Positions 1 to 7,822 of a stretch of DNA of 27,885 nt are shown here, one piece after another. The notes under the pieces were generated by a model. The model ran no database searches and had not been told where the DNA came from. It was given only the letters and a program-made list of their open reading frames with translations. Numbering within the stretch: the first letter of the stretch is position 1; each line of letters starts with the position of its first letter. The stretch is from Amarobacter sp035326025 (GTDB lineage Bacteria; Chloroflexota; Dehalococcoidia; Tepidiformales; Tepidiformaceae), in contig DAOKYT010000036.1 of NCBI GenBank assembly GCA_035326025.1, positions 1 to 27,885 of the forward strand, given 5' to 3'. Position numbers and translations under genes: made by a program.

Positions 1-1
1 T

Positions 2-1369
2 GCGCCCGACGACGACCCCTGGGCCGATTTCGTGAGCGCTGAGCCAGAAACCACCGCGCCGGCCCGGTTCGAGCCCGGGGCGACGCATTTCGGGCCGTCC
101 GGCACCGCCTGGGAGCCTGCGCCGCCGCCGGCGGCGCAACCCGATGACGACATGTGGGGCGCCATCGCCGCCCAGGCGGAAGAGGCCGCGTCCGCTCCCG
201 ACGAGAGCCACGACGTGGACCTGGCGGCGAGCCTTGAAAGCCGGATGGCGGCCGAGTTCGATGCGCCACCCGCGTGGGAGACGCCCGAGCGCTACCGCGA
301 GAGCACGGGTTACGACGACGATTCCGCGGTCTTCGGGCCGGATGACAGCGAAGAGGACGTCATCCTCCGGGCGTTCGAGCGCCACGCTTCGATGCCCGAC
401 CCCGAGGAGACATCCAACCCCGAGGCTGAACGCGAAACCCAGGAAGCCCTTGCCGCGCTGTTCGGCCAGGACGCTTCCCGAATTGTCGACGAGGCCATCG
501 AGGAGCCCGAACCACAGTCGTTTATCCGGATGACCGGGTTCGCGCCGCAGCGCTCGAGTGAGTCATTCGACGGAGGATGGGCGCCCCAGCAAGAGGTCGA
601 AGAGGCCTTCACTCACGACCGGGTGACTTTTGGGACCGACGGTGACGGGTTCGCTCCGCCCCCGTGGGCAACCGCTGAGTTTGGCGGCGAGGGAGAAGCC
701 ACCCCCGTCGAGGCCGGCTCGAAAACCAGGACGTGGATCCGCGAACTGGTCGAAACCGGCCTCCTCGCGCTGCTCGTGTTCCTGTCGGTGCGGGCGAGCT
801 TCCAGAACTTCAAGGTCGATGGCAACTCGATGTACCCCACGCTCGAGGACGGGCAGTTCCTCATCGTGAACAAGCTTGTCTACTCGGAAGTCGATGTCGA
901 GAAGCTGAGCAAGTTCATTCCGTTCGTCGACCCCGGCGATGACCCGAAGCGCAACGTGTTCCACGGCCCGGAACGTGGCGACATCGTGGTGCTGCGCGAC
1001 CCGCGCAAGCCCGAGACGGACCTGATCAAGCGCGTTATCGGCCTGCCGGGCGAGACGGTGGAGATTGTGGGCGGAAAGGTCTACATCAACGACAGGCTGC
1101 TCGAAGAGCCGTACATCACCACGCCGTGGAACGACACCAGGCCGAAGATCCTGATCCCAGAGGGCGAGTACTACGTTCTCGGTGACAACCGCGACAACAG
1201 TCTCGATAGCCGCAGCTCGCAGGTGGGGCTGGTGCCGAAGGACCTCATCATCGGCAAGGCGATGCTTTCGTACTGGCCGCGGGACAAGTTCGGCCTGGCG
1301 CCGAACGAGGGTGGCTCGCTCAGCGACCAGAAGCCGGTGCTGACCACCAGGCAGCTGGGTGAGGACTGA
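2..1369 (+). CDS. lepB: Signal peptidase I with long acidic N-terminal extension (5' partial)
   Basis: Membrane serine protease that removes signal peptides from exported proteins. Numbered from the GTG at position 32, a hydrophobic segment lies at about 240-258. It is followed by the catalytic-serine box GNSMYPTL (Ser266), the lysine box KRVIGLPGE (Lys333) and the GDNRDNSLDSR box near the C-terminus, so the Ser/Lys dyad is complete. Ordinary LepB proteins have only a short tail before the membrane anchor. Here about 235 acidic, Pro/Ala/Glu-rich residues come first, with recurring short PDDD-x-W and PPxW-type motifs. The frame is open to the first base of the window (A-P-D-D-D-P-W-A-D-F before the GTG), so the true start is probably upstream and the GTG is not certain. 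The C-terminal half is a confident LepB; the extension has no function I recognise. Confidence 0.93.
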   Translation, partial: APDDDPWADFVSAEPETTAPARFEPGATHFGPSGTAWEPAPPPAAQPDDDMWGAIAAQAEEAASAPDESHDVDLAASLESRMAAEFDAPPAWETPERYRESTGYDDDSAVFGPDDSEEDVILRAFERHASMPDPEETSNPEAERETQEALAALFGQDASRIVDEAIEEPEPQSFIRMTGFAPQRSSESFDGGWAPQQEVEEAFTHDRVTFGTDGDGFAPPPWATAEFGGEGEATPVEAGSKTRTWIRELVETGLLALLVFLSVRASFQNFKVDGNSMYPTLEDGQFLIVNKLVYSEVDVEKLSKFIPFVDPGDDPKRNVFHGPERGDIVVLRDPRKPETDLIKRVIGLPGETVEIVGGKVYINDRLLEEPYITTPWNDTRPKILIPEGEYYVLGDNRDNSLDSRSSQVGLVPKDLIIGKAMLSYWPRDKFGLAPNEGGSLSDQKPVLTTRQLGED

Positions 1370-1408
1370 CCCCGGCACCGGAAGAACGAGAGGCCGCTGC
1401 CCCGCGAT

Positions 1409-1430
1409 GGGCTCCCGTTTTTCGGAGCCC
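1409..1430 (+). terminator. Hairpin between lepB and pyrE
   Basis: A 7-bp perfect inverted repeat, GGGCTCC and GGAGCCC, encloses a T-rich loop (CGTTTTTC). It lies 40 nt after the lepB stop and just upstream of the pyrE -10 box. It has no T-tract after the stem, so it could be a weak terminator or a regulatory dyad. Confidence 0.35.
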
Positions 1431-1440
1431 CCGGCTGCTG

Positions 1441-1446
1441 TACGCT
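1441..1446 (+). promoter_or_regulatory. -10-like box TACGCT in front of pyrE
   Basis: TACGCT ends 8 nt before the pyrE ATG, which places transcription initiation at or next to the start codon. No ribosome binding site is visible, so a leaderless mRNA is likely. A clear -35 is not seen because the hairpin at 1409-1430 occupies that region. Confidence 0.4.
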
Positions 1447-1454
1447 CGCGGGCG

Positions 1455-2015
1455 ATGGCTGACCCATACGTTGCATTGCTCGAACAGCGCGGGGCCATCC
1501 TCCGCGGCCACTTCCAGTTCGCCAGTGGCCGCCACGGGGATGTCTACGTCGAGAAGTTCCGCATCCTCCAGTGGCCCGATATCACCGGGCAACTCTGCGC
1601 CGGGATCGCGGACCGATTCCGGGGCCAGGCCAACCTCGTGGCGGGGCCAACCACCGGAGGGGTGATCCTCTCCTACGAGACCGCGCGCCACCTCGGGCTG
1701 CGCAGCATCATCGCCGAACGGAAGGCCGATGGCTCCGGCCAGCGTGAATTCAAGCGCGGCTTCGAGATCGGGCCCGGTGACCGCGTGCTGGTCGTGGATG
1801 ACGTGCTCACGACTGGCGGCAGCATCCGCGAGGTGCTTGCCGCCGTCCGCGAGCGCGGCGCGGAGGTCGTGGGAGTCGGCGTGCTCGTGGACCGCACGGC
1901 TGGCGCGGTGGACTTCGGGGTGCCCTTCTACGCCTGCATTTCGCTCGACATCACGTCGTGGAGCCCCGATGAGTGCCCGCTGTGCAAGCGGGGTGTGCCC
2001 CTGGTGATCACCTGA
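1455..2015 (+). CDS. pyrE: Orotate phosphoribosyltransferase
   Basis: Cytosolic enzyme of de novo pyrimidine synthesis that transfers the phosphoribosyl group of PRPP to orotate, giving OMP. The 186-residue length is normal. The type I PRTase PRPP loop V-L-V-V-D-D-V-L-T-T-G-G-S is at 111-123, with an upstream AGPTTGG loop at 63-69. The C-terminus carries a C-P-L-C pair (Cys174, Cys177), a feature I associate with a PyrE subgroup and not with the E. coli type. The frame is open further upstream, but the ATG at 1455 fits both the family N-terminus and the -10 box 8 nt before it. It lies alone between lepB and a DinB-like gene, with no other pyrimidine gene in view. Confidence 0.93.
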   Translation: MADPYVALLEQRGAILRGHFQFASGRHGDVYVEKFRILQWPDITGQLCAGIADRFRGQANLVAGPTTGGVILSYETARHLGLRSIIAERKADGSGQREFKRGFEIGPGDRVLVVDDVLTTGGSIREVLAAVRERGAEVVGVGVLVDRTAGAVDFGVPFYACISLDITSWSPDECPLCKRGVPLVIT

Positions 2016-2021
2016 GCAGCA

Positions 2022-2044
2022 CTACCGGATTGTTTACCGGGTAG
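2022..2044 (+). repeat. Imperfect inverted repeat after pyrE
   Basis: CTACCGG and CCGGGTAG pair with one bulged G around an A/T-rich loop, starting 6 nt after the pyrE stop. It could be a weak terminator or an operator for the promoter at 2061. No T-tract follows it. Confidence 0.3.
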
Positions 2045-2060
2045 GGCTGGCATGGTGGCG

Positions 2061-2066
2061 TACAAT
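2061..2066 (+). promoter_or_regulatory. -10 box TACAAT for the DinB-like/folP operon
   Basis: TACAAT matches the TATAAT consensus at five of six bases and ends 7 nt before the ATG at 2074. There is no Shine-Dalgarno sequence, so the mRNA should be leaderless. No good -35 is visible at the usual spacing. Confidence 0.5.
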
Positions 2067-2073
2067 TCGGTCC

Positions 2074-2580
2074 ATGCGTTACGTCCGCCAGGCCGGGAGC
2101 GACCCTTCATTCCTGTTGAAGGCCCTGGGAGAGGCCGCGGGCGAGCTGAACCGGGCATTCTTCGGCATCCCGGAGCTGGAGTTGCTGCGCGAAGGGACCG
2201 GCCCGGACGAGGGCTGGTGTCTGCTCGCCATTCCCTACCATGTGAGGCAGGTGGAGCAGGGGGTCCAACGCCAGCTTGAGCTGATACTCCGCGCCCGGGA
2301 ACCAGAGATCCGCCACGTCGACATGGACGACATCCCGTTCCGCGAGGACTACGCCGAGGACGATATCGAAGAGATCCTCGAGGAGTTCCACTACCTCCGC
2401 CGCCGGACCACCTACATGCTCTGGGATATCGGCGAACGCGACTGGCAGCGTGGCGGCATCCACCCGTATCGCGGCCGCCTCACCGTGCTCGATGTCGCCC
2501 GCGAGATGTACCAGCACGACCTCGAACACCTCTGGCAGGCGAGGCGGATGATCGACGAGCTGGCGGGCGCTGTCCGTTGA
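2074..2580 (+). CDS. DinB-like four-helix putative metalloprotein
   Basis: A 168-residue mostly helical protein of the DinB/YfiT-like superfamily, cytosolic, with no signal peptide or membrane segment. The diagnostic feature is the C-terminal helix with H-D-L-E-H (His148, His152). Together with an earlier histidine (His56 in the YHVRQV helix) these would form the three-histidine metal site known in this fold. Family members include thiol S-transferases and proteins of unknown function, so the substrate cannot be deduced. The ATG is preceded by TACAAT 7 nt upstream, and its TGA stop overlaps the TTG start of folP, so the two genes are probably translationally coupled. Fold assignment is fairly secure; function is open. 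Confidence 0.72.
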   Translation: MRYVRQAGSDPSFLLKALGEAAGELNRAFFGIPELELLREGTGPDEGWCLLAIPYHVRQVEQGVQRQLELILRAREPEIRHVDMDDIPFREDYAEDDIEEILEEFHYLRRRTTYMLWDIGERDWQRGGIHPYRGRLTVLDVAREMYQHDLEHLWQARRMIDELAGAVR

Positions 2581-3779
2581 AGCCCTCGTTCCGGGTGATT
2601 CCACCGGGCGCGGCCCAGCTTGCCGCCGATGCGGGCGCGCCGTTCATCGCGCACTTCGACGGAGACCGCGAGCGATTGCAGGTTGCCACGAGCGCCGCGG
2701 GCATCGGGCTCGACCTGACAGGCCCCACCATCCGCGTGGTGGCCACATCGTCCCAACTACGCCGCCTTGCCAGCCAGCTCGAGGCCATTGGGTCCGCCCA
2801 CGCGGCGGCGCTGCGCCGGTTCCTGGAACCTGTGCTCGCGTGGCGCCTGCGCAGCCGTGCGTTCCCGCTCGACCGGCCGATCGTCATGGGCATCCTGAAC
2901 CTGACGGACGACTCGTTCTCGGGCGATGGCGTGGGCCGGGACATGGTGGGCGCGCTGGCGCGGGCCGAGGCGCTACGCCAAGCCGGCGCGGACATCATCG
3001 ACGTGGGCGCCGAGAGCGCCCGCGCCGACCGGCCCGTGCTGGACGAGGAGGACGAAGCCCGGCTTGCCGGCGGCGTGGTCAGCGGCCTCGCCGCCGAGGG
3101 CCACGTGATTTCGATCGATACGTACAAGGGCCTGGTGGCCAGGGCCGCACTCGATGCTGGCGCCGAGATCGTCAACGACATCAGCGGCCTGACCCTCGGG
3201 GTCGCGGCGGCCCAGGAGGCATCCCGCGCCGGGGCCGGGTACGTGCTCAACTACAGCTACTCGGTTCCCAAGCGGCGGCCTGATAGCCCCCCGGTGTACG
3301 AAGACGTGGTCGCGGAGACGGTTGGGTGGATGGAGGCGAGCCTTGCCGAGCTCGCGCGAACGGGCGTGGGCCGGCGCCACATCGCCATCGACCCGGGAAT
3401 CGCCTTTGGGAAGAGCCACGACGAGGACATCCAGGTGCTCCGCCGCCTGGGCGAACTGCGGACGCATGGTCAGCCAATCTTTCTCGCCCACTCGCGCAAG
3501 AATTTCATTGGCAGCATCAACGGCCGCCCACCCGCTGGACGCGACCTCGAGACGCACGTGGCGGCCGCGCTGGCGTTCGCCCAGGGAGCCCGCATCTTCC
3601 GTGTCCACGACCCGGAGGGCGCACGGCGTGCCCTGGAGATGGCCAGCGCGATCGTGGCTGCCGTCCCGGGCGACTTTGCCCCCGGCGAGGGCTCGTGGCC
3701 GTGGCGGGCGGGGGCTTCGGCGGCCCACATGACGCTGGCGGCGCCGGACAAACCAGCGCCGGAAGGTCAGCGCTGGTAG
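2577..3779 (+). CDS. folP: Dihydropteroate synthase with N-terminal extension
   Basis: Folate-pathway TIM-barrel enzyme joining 6-hydroxymethyl-dihydropterin pyrophosphate to p-aminobenzoate. The catalytic domain runs from about 100 to 365. It has MGILNLTDDSFS at 104-115 (Asn108), GADIIDVGAES at 137-147, SIDTYK with Asp181, VNDISG with Asn200, IDPGIAFGK with Asp272, HSRKNFIG with Lys308, and RVH with Arg342/His344. These match the known pterin and phosphate ligands. Loop 1 (TDDSFSGDG instead of TPDSFSDGG) and loop 2 (SARAD instead of STRPG) differ from consensus. An extra domain of about 95 residues precedes the barrel, making the protein 400 aa against the usual 270-290. The TTG start overlaps the upstream TGA. 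The 3' end overlaps the converging gene by 13 bp. Confidence 0.88.
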   Translation: MKPSFRVIPPGAAQLAADAGAPFIAHFDGDRERLQVATSAAGIGLDLTGPTIRVVATSSQLRRLASQLEAIGSAHAAALRRFLEPVLAWRLRSRAFPLDRPIVMGILNLTDDSFSGDGVGRDMVGALARAEALRQAGADIIDVGAESARADRPVLDEEDEARLAGGVVSGLAAEGHVISIDTYKGLVARAALDAGAEIVNDISGLTLGVAAAQEASRAGAGYVLNYSYSVPKRRPDSPPVYEDVVAETVGWMEASLAELARTGVGRRHIAIDPGIAFGKSHDEDIQVLRRLGELRTHGQPIFLAHSRKNFIGSINGRPPAGRDLETHVAAALAFAQGARIFRVHDPEGARRALEMASAIVAAVPGDFAPGEGSWPWRAGASAAHMTLAAPDKPAPEGQRW

Positions 3780-4474
3780 CTCTCGGGTAACGGTGGATAC
3801 GTCCCGGTGCCCTCGATAAGCCACGAAGCGGGCGATCCGCTCGCGTGTTTCGTGAGGGTGCCCCGGGCCTGGCCGTCCTCGCTGATGATCCAGAGTTCCA
3901 TTTCGTTCGAGCGCCCCCAGTACCGGAGCAGTATCCACGCGCCATCGGGCGACCAGGTGACCGGCGTGGGCCCACCGTAGTCGTTTGTATCGAAGTCGGC
4001 GATCGTCGTCCGGGTACCGTCCTTCAGCAGGACGATGCGGCCATCGTACTCACCAAACACCTCCTCGCCGGTGGGTGAGACGGCTCCTGTGTCGACGGGT
4101 TTTGTGGGCGCCGGAAGCGCGCCGAGGTCTCGAACCGCGCGGGCCTCTATATCAAGCTCGAACAGGCGCAAACCGGCGTAGTCAGCCCGCGTGAAGAGGA
4201 TCGTGCCGGGATCGACGTAGTACAGGCCCGAAACGTACTCGTTCCGCGAAAGGCAGTAGAGCTCCTCCTCCGGGCCAGCCCCCGAAGCATCGATGCGGAT
4301 GATGCACTGGTCCTCGTCGAGGTAAATGATGCGGCCAGGGATGGCGGGGTTCGGGTTGTCCCGGAGGGAGGGCGGCGAGGGGTCGTGGCGGCCGTAGTTG
4401 ATGACCACCAGGATGGTGATGACGAGCGCGGCAAGCCCGGCCAGGACCGCGGCGACGTACAGGCGGGCCCTCAT
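3767..4474 (-). CDS. Membrane-anchored TolB-like/PD40 propeller protein
   Basis: A 235-residue protein with an N-terminal membrane anchor (about 7-27) and an extracytoplasmic domain. The latter carries two PD40-type strand motifs, the clearer being TWSPDGAWILL at about 172-182, with a variant SPTGEEV near 133. These are typical of TolB/WD40-like beta-propellers, but the protein is too short for a full propeller, so it may be a partial one or may oligomerise. Substrate and role are unknown. Its ATG overlaps the stop of the DUF2157 gene (ATGA, 4 bp), so the two are co-transcribed and probably co-translated. Its 3' end overlaps folP tail to tail. Confidence 0.65.
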   Translation of the reverse strand: MRARLYVAAVLAGLAALVITILVVINYGRHDPSPPSLRDNPNPAIPGRIIYLDEDQCIIRIDASGAGPEEELYCLSRNEYVSGLYYVDPGTILFTRADYAGLRLFELDIEARAVRDLGALPAPTKPVDTGAVSPTGEEVFGEYDGRIVLLKDGTRTTIADFDTNDYGGPTPVTWSPDGAWILLRYWGRSNEMELWIISEDGQARGTLTKHASGSPASWLIEGTGTYPPLPESYQR

Positions 4475-5445
4475 CGCGGCCTCCGAAGATGCCCGGCTGA
4501 ACGGAACCTGGCAAGCAGGAGGACCCCGGCGATGAGCCCGCCGCCGCTGATCATCAGGGCGACGGGCGCGCCGATACGATCCTCGAAGTGTTCGAAGATG
4601 AACGTCACGAGGCCGACGAAGCTGGCGGTGACGCCCACCGCGAGCAACGTGAACGATGCGCGCGCCACCCCAAGGGCAACCAGGCCACCACCAACGGCGA
4701 ACACGAGGAGTTCGAACACCATGCCGTTATCGGTGAAGCCGGCCTCATAGGGGCCCACGGCGCAGAGGGCCGCGAAAACCAGGCGGCCGGAGAGGCGCGG
4801 GGTGAAGTGCTCGAGTTCCGTGAGGGCGAGGCCGGCAACGCCGAAGGCGAAGATCAGCATGCCGGCCACCAGCTGGCTGAACTCGTCCGGCCAGTTCCCG
4901 GCGCCCTGGCCGAGCGCGAACAGCGTGAGCCCCAGCGCCACCGCCTGGGGATGGGCGGGACTGAGTACCCACAGCGCGACGGCGAGAAGGGCGGCACTCC
5001 CGGTCGTGGCGAGCAGACCATCGCGGTCGTCCTCGATGCCGATGCCCGCCGGCTCATACTCATTGAGGAACACCGCGACCGTGCCCGCGAACAGCCCGAC
5101 CGAGACGAACCAGGTGAGCTGGCCGGCCCGCGCGAACCCGGGCTCGCCGCTGCCATGGAGGCCCGCGCCGAGGCTCAGCGCGAGCAGGGTGGGCACGCCG
5201 ATGGCGATCATTCGCGCCCAGGACTCGAGGTCGGGCCAACGCTGCTCGATGAGCGCGAAGACGCCCACCGAGACGACGATCACGCCGAGGTAGAGCAGTG
5301 CCTCCATCGCGCCGGGCCGCTCCGCGGGCGACGGACCTCGAGGAGGTTGTCTTTCGAACGCGCGTATGCGTTCCGCGACGTCGGCGTGGATGACCCCCGC
5401 GGAGACCCAGCGTTCGAGGTGCTCTTCGACGTCTGACACCGGCAC
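4471..5445 (-). CDS. DUF2157-type polytopic membrane protein
   Basis: A 324-residue integral membrane protein. The cytosolic N-terminus has the characteristic L-x-x-W-V-x-A-G-V-I pattern followed by an AERIRAFE helix (about 9-32), as in the DUF2157 family. About ten hydrophobic segments follow between residue 48 and the end, and the protein finishes with a basic tail. No catalytic motif is visible, and the family has no firm function. The start is GTG at 5445, since the DUF2157 signature begins immediately after it. It is the first gene of a two-gene operon with the propeller protein, which suggests a shared envelope role, though this is inference only. Confidence 0.7.
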   Translation of the reverse strand: MPVSDVEEHLERWVSAGVIHADVAERIRAFERQPPRGPSPAERPGAMEALLYLGVIVVSVGVFALIEQRWPDLESWARMIAIGVPTLLALSLGAGLHGSGEPGFARAGQLTWFVSVGLFAGTVAVFLNEYEPAGIGIEDDRDGLLATTGSAALLAVALWVLSPAHPQAVALGLTLFALGQGAGNWPDEFSQLVAGMLIFAFGVAGLALTELEHFTPRLSGRLVFAALCAVGPYEAGFTDNGMVFELLVFAVGGGLVALGVARASFTLLAVGVTASFVGLVTFIFEHFEDRIGAPVALMISGGGLIAGVLLLARFRSAGHLRRPR

Positions 5446-5601
5446 ACCCTATCCGTGAGGCCGGTGCGGCACAAGGACGATCGGCCATGGTTTCGCGGCC
5501 CACACGAGCGGTACGCGCCGGCGACTTTCGCGCACGCGGACACGCGGCCATGATTCAGTCTGGCCATCGCGCCCGCAGCATCTCTCTCACCGGAGCAGCT
5601 T

Positions 5602-6831
5602 GTGTCCCGTCCCCTGGAAGATGTCCGCATTCTCGACCTGACCTGGGTGCTCGCCGGGCCGTTTGCAACGATGATCCTGTGCGACCTGGGTGCGGAAGTC
5701 ATCAAGATCGAGCGGCCTCCCCTTGGCGACATCTCGCGGACCACGGGCCCCTACCAGAACGGGTGGAGCGGATACTTCTTCTCGATCAACCGGGGAAAGC
5801 GGAGCGTGGCCATCGATCTGGGCTCTCCGGAGGGGAAGGAGCTGTTTCTGCGCCTGGTCGAGCATTCGGATGTGGTGATGGAGAACTTCACCCCGGGGAC
5901 GCTCGACCGGCTCGGCATCGGGTACGACGTGCTGGCCCGCCGGAACCCGCGCATCATCCTCGCGAGCGTCTCGGGGTTCGGGCAGAGCGGGCCCTACAGC
6001 CAGCGGCCGGCGCTGGATATCGTGGTGCAGGCGATGGGTGGCGTGATGTCCATCACCGGCGAGCCGGGCGGCAATCCGGTGCGCCCGGGGGCCTCGTATG
6101 GCGACCTCGCCGCGGGGATGTTCGCCGTCATCGGCGTGCTCTCCGCGCTCCACGAGCGGGAGCGGAGCGGCAAGGGCCAGGCGGTCGATATCAGCATGCT
6201 CGATACGCAGGTGACGGTGATGGAAAACGCGATCATGCGCTACTTCGTCACCGGCGAGGTGCCCGGGCCGCTGGGGACCCGCCATCCGAGCGCCACGCCG
6301 TTCCAGGCGTTCCCGACGGCCGATGGCCACATCGTGATCGCGCTGGGGTTCGGCCCGGAGAACCAGTGGAACCTGCTCTGCGCCATCCTGGGCATCCCGG
6401 AGATCATCGACGACGAGCGCTTTGAAACGGGCCCGAAGCGCACGAGGAACCACGCCCAGCTCGAACCGATCCTCGCGCGCGCGTTTCGGCAGCGGACGAC
6501 CGCGGAGTGGTACGCCGAACTGCTCGATGCCGGCATCCCGTGCGGCCCGGTCAACACGGTGGCCGATGTGGTTCGCGATGAGCATGTCCTGGCGCGAGGG
6601 ATGATCCAGGAGGTGACGCATCCCGTAGCCGGCACGATCCCCATCGCCAACACGCCACTGAAGCTTTCCCGCAGCGAGGCCGGCATCAAGGGGCCTCCGC
6701 CGAGCCTCGGCCAGGACACGGAGGATGTGTTCGGGAGCCTGCTCGGCCTGAGTGCGGCGGAGGTGGCCGAACTCGAAGCCCGGGGGGTCGTCGCGACACG
6801 CGGCGGGCCCGACATCTCGAAGATTACGTAG
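5602..6831 (+). CDS. Class III CoA-transferase (CaiB/BaiF family)
   Basis: A 409-residue cytosolic enzyme that moves CoA between carboxylic acids through an aspartyl-CoA thioester. It shows the family N-terminus RILDLTWVLAGPF at 9-21, GAEVIKIE at 30-37, NRGKRS at 63-68, GFGQSGPY at 125-132, and the catalytic aspartate Asp168 in SYGDLAAG, close to Asp169 of formyl-CoA transferase. The C-terminal half has the usual small domain (GIPCGPVNTV) and ends with the LLGLSAAEVAELEARGVV helix. Substrate cannot be told; family members act on formate/oxalate, carnitine, succinate or alkylsuccinate. The GTG start has GGAG 6 nt upstream. There are no catabolic neighbours to narrow the pathway. The stop overlaps the converging gene by 8 bp. 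Confidence 0.9.
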   Translation: MSRPLEDVRILDLTWVLAGPFATMILCDLGAEVIKIERPPLGDISRTTGPYQNGWSGYFFSINRGKRSVAIDLGSPEGKELFLRLVEHSDVVMENFTPGTLDRLGIGYDVLARRNPRIILASVSGFGQSGPYSQRPALDIVVQAMGGVMSITGEPGGNPVRPGASYGDLAAGMFAVIGVLSALHERERSGKGQAVDISMLDTQVTVMENAIMRYFVTGEVPGPLGTRHPSATPFQAFPTADGHIVIALGFGPENQWNLLCAILGIPEIIDDERFETGPKRTRNHAQLEPILARAFRQRTTAEWYAELLDAGIPCGPVNTVADVVRDEHVLARGMIQEVTHPVAGTIPIANTPLKLSRSEAGIKGPPPSLGQDTEDVFGSLLGLSAAEVAELEARGVVATRGGPDISKIT

Positions 6832-7534
6832 CCGACGGCCGGTAGAGACCACGCTCAAGGATGTAACGGCGGACCGACGGGGTGACGGGCAGGTCCTGAC
6901 CATCGACAGCCACGCGCTCGCGGACGAGCGTCGACGACAGGGCGGCCGGGTACGCCGCGATCTCCCGGATGATGATGCGCCCGGCGAACGGGCCGGCGTG
7001 CGCCCGGACCCAGGCCTCGACATCGCGGACCGCATGGGAGCCGCGGTTGGTGGCAATGACGCGGTGGCGCTCAAAGAAGGGCGTCAGCTCGCGCTCCATG
7101 TCGCCGTAGTAGCGGGGATCGAAGAGGCGCTCAAGCGTATCGAACCCAACGATCGCGTCGATCCCGACCCCGGGGAACGCGGCGGAGAGGGCCGCGGCCT
7201 GGTCGACGATGCGGGCCGCGTTCGCCACCAGGACCGCAAGCTCGGGGCGCTCCTGTCGCAGTGCGAGGAGCATGCCGACCCGATCCGGCAGGCTGGCGCC
7301 GAAGACATCCTTGGCCACGTTTCGCGTGGTGAGCATGGCCGCGATGTGCTCGACGCCATCGACTTCGCGCGCGGCTTCCAGGAGATGGATGTGAGCCAGA
7401 GTGGGCGGGTTGTAGGCCGAGGGCAGGAAGGCCAGGCGGCCACGAAAGTGCCGGCCTGGATCGAGGCGCATCACCGAGGGCACCGGCCGCGAATCGAGGC
7501 CGGCAAGACGGGCCGCCAGGTCCGGGTCGGTCAT
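6824..7534 (-). CDS. NMNAT/NadD-like nucleotidyltransferase
   Basis: A 236-residue cytosolic protein of the HxGH nucleotidyltransferase superfamily, most like nicotinate/nicotinamide mononucleotide adenylyltransferases of NAD synthesis. The nucleotide-binding loop is SAYNPPTLAH (39-48). The first histidine of HxGH is replaced by Thr and the Gly by Ala, a variant seen in a divergent branch of the family. GFDTLERLFDPRYYGD (130-145) matches the NMNAT central motif, and ALSSTLVRE (198-206) is the ISSTxxR signature. Substrate specificity is inferred only. The ATG is preceded by TACCAT 6 nt upstream and there is no ribosome binding site, so it may also have its own leaderless transcript. The 65-aa gene lies 19 nt upstream on the same strand. 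Confidence 0.78.
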   Translation of the reverse strand: MTDPDLAARLAGLDSRPVPSVMRLDPGRHFRGRLAFLPSAYNPPTLAHIHLLEAAREVDGVEHIAAMLTTRNVAKDVFGASLPDRVGMLLALRQERPELAVLVANAARIVDQAAALSAAFPGVGIDAIVGFDTLERLFDPRYYGDMERELTPFFERHRVIATNRGSHAVRDVEAWVRAHAGPFAGRIIIREIAAYPAALSSTLVRERVAVDGQDLPVTPSVRRYILERGLYRPSAT

Positions 7535-7540
7535 GGATCG

Positions 7541-7546
7541 ATGGTA
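7541..7546 (-). promoter_or_regulatory. -10-like box TACCAT for the NMNAT-like gene
   Basis: On the minus strand TACCAT is followed by CGATCC and then ATG. The six-base spacer is identical to the one in front of the DUF1786 gene at 12305. This suggests a leaderless internal promoter between the 65-aa gene and the NMNAT-like gene. No -35 is evident. Confidence 0.4.
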
Positions 7547-7553
7547 GCGCGAC

Positions 7554-7751
7554 TCAGGCCGAGAGGCGCTCCCGCCTGATCGTCCAGTCGACGCGGCACA
7601 TATCGTCGGCCGAGAGCCACTCGCTCATGATGCGGCGGCAGAGATGGGTGCTTGCATTGATGTTGTGCGTCACGAGCGTCCAACGTGAATCCGGCGCGCT
7701 GTGCACCGCGTGGAGGCGCCGCGAAGCCGGGTCATAGAAGATGCCTGGCAT
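7554..7751 (-). CDS. Small conserved-looking hypothetical protein (65 aa)
   Basis: I do not recognise this protein. It is 65 residues, soluble, mixed alpha/beta in appearance, with two cysteines (in STHLCRRI and DDMCRVDW) and a basic C-terminus. It is likely a real gene for three reasons. Its ATG has a strong Shine-Dalgarno GGAGGA 7 nt upstream. A GATAAT -10 sits about 20 nt above that. It is followed after 19 nt by the NMNAT-like gene on the same strand. It begins MPGIFYDP, and the early part looks like a single beta-sheet unit (residues 4-30). A role linked to NAD metabolism would be guilt by association only. Confidence 0.6.
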   Translation of the reverse strand: MPGIFYDPASRRLHAVHSAPDSRWTLVTHNINASTHLCRRIMSEWLSADDMCRVDWTIRRERLSA

Positions 7752-7780
7752 GATCCTGTCCTCCAGGTGGTCTTGTCTCC

Positions 7781-7808
7781 ATTATCGGCTATGGAACCAT
7801 AGGCTCCA
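7781..7808 (-). promoter_or_regulatory. Promoter with dyad for the 65-aa gene
   Basis: On the minus strand TGGAGC (7808-7803), a 16-nt spacer and GATAAT (7786-7781) form a plausible promoter, with transcription starting near 7774. The spacer contains a perfect 6-bp dyad CTATGG-AA-CCATAG (7789-7802), well placed for a repressor or for a MerR-type distorting regulator. Confidence 0.45.
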
Positions 7809-7822
7809 TGGATAGCTCAAGT

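Noticed and set aside
563..1498. Minus-strand open frame (311 codons) opposite lepB
   Set aside because: Arg/Val/Leu-rich shadow frame opposite the LepB catalytic boxes.
3767..3779. Biological meaning of tail-to-tail gene overlaps (also at 6824-6831)
   Set aside because: Overlaps of 8-13 bp between converging genes are common in compact genomes, so they are recorded only as annotation detail.
5587..7074. Long minus-strand open frame (495 codons) opposite the CoA-transferase
   Set aside because: Low-complexity Arg/Ala-rich translation with no motif, antisense to a complete CoA-transferase.
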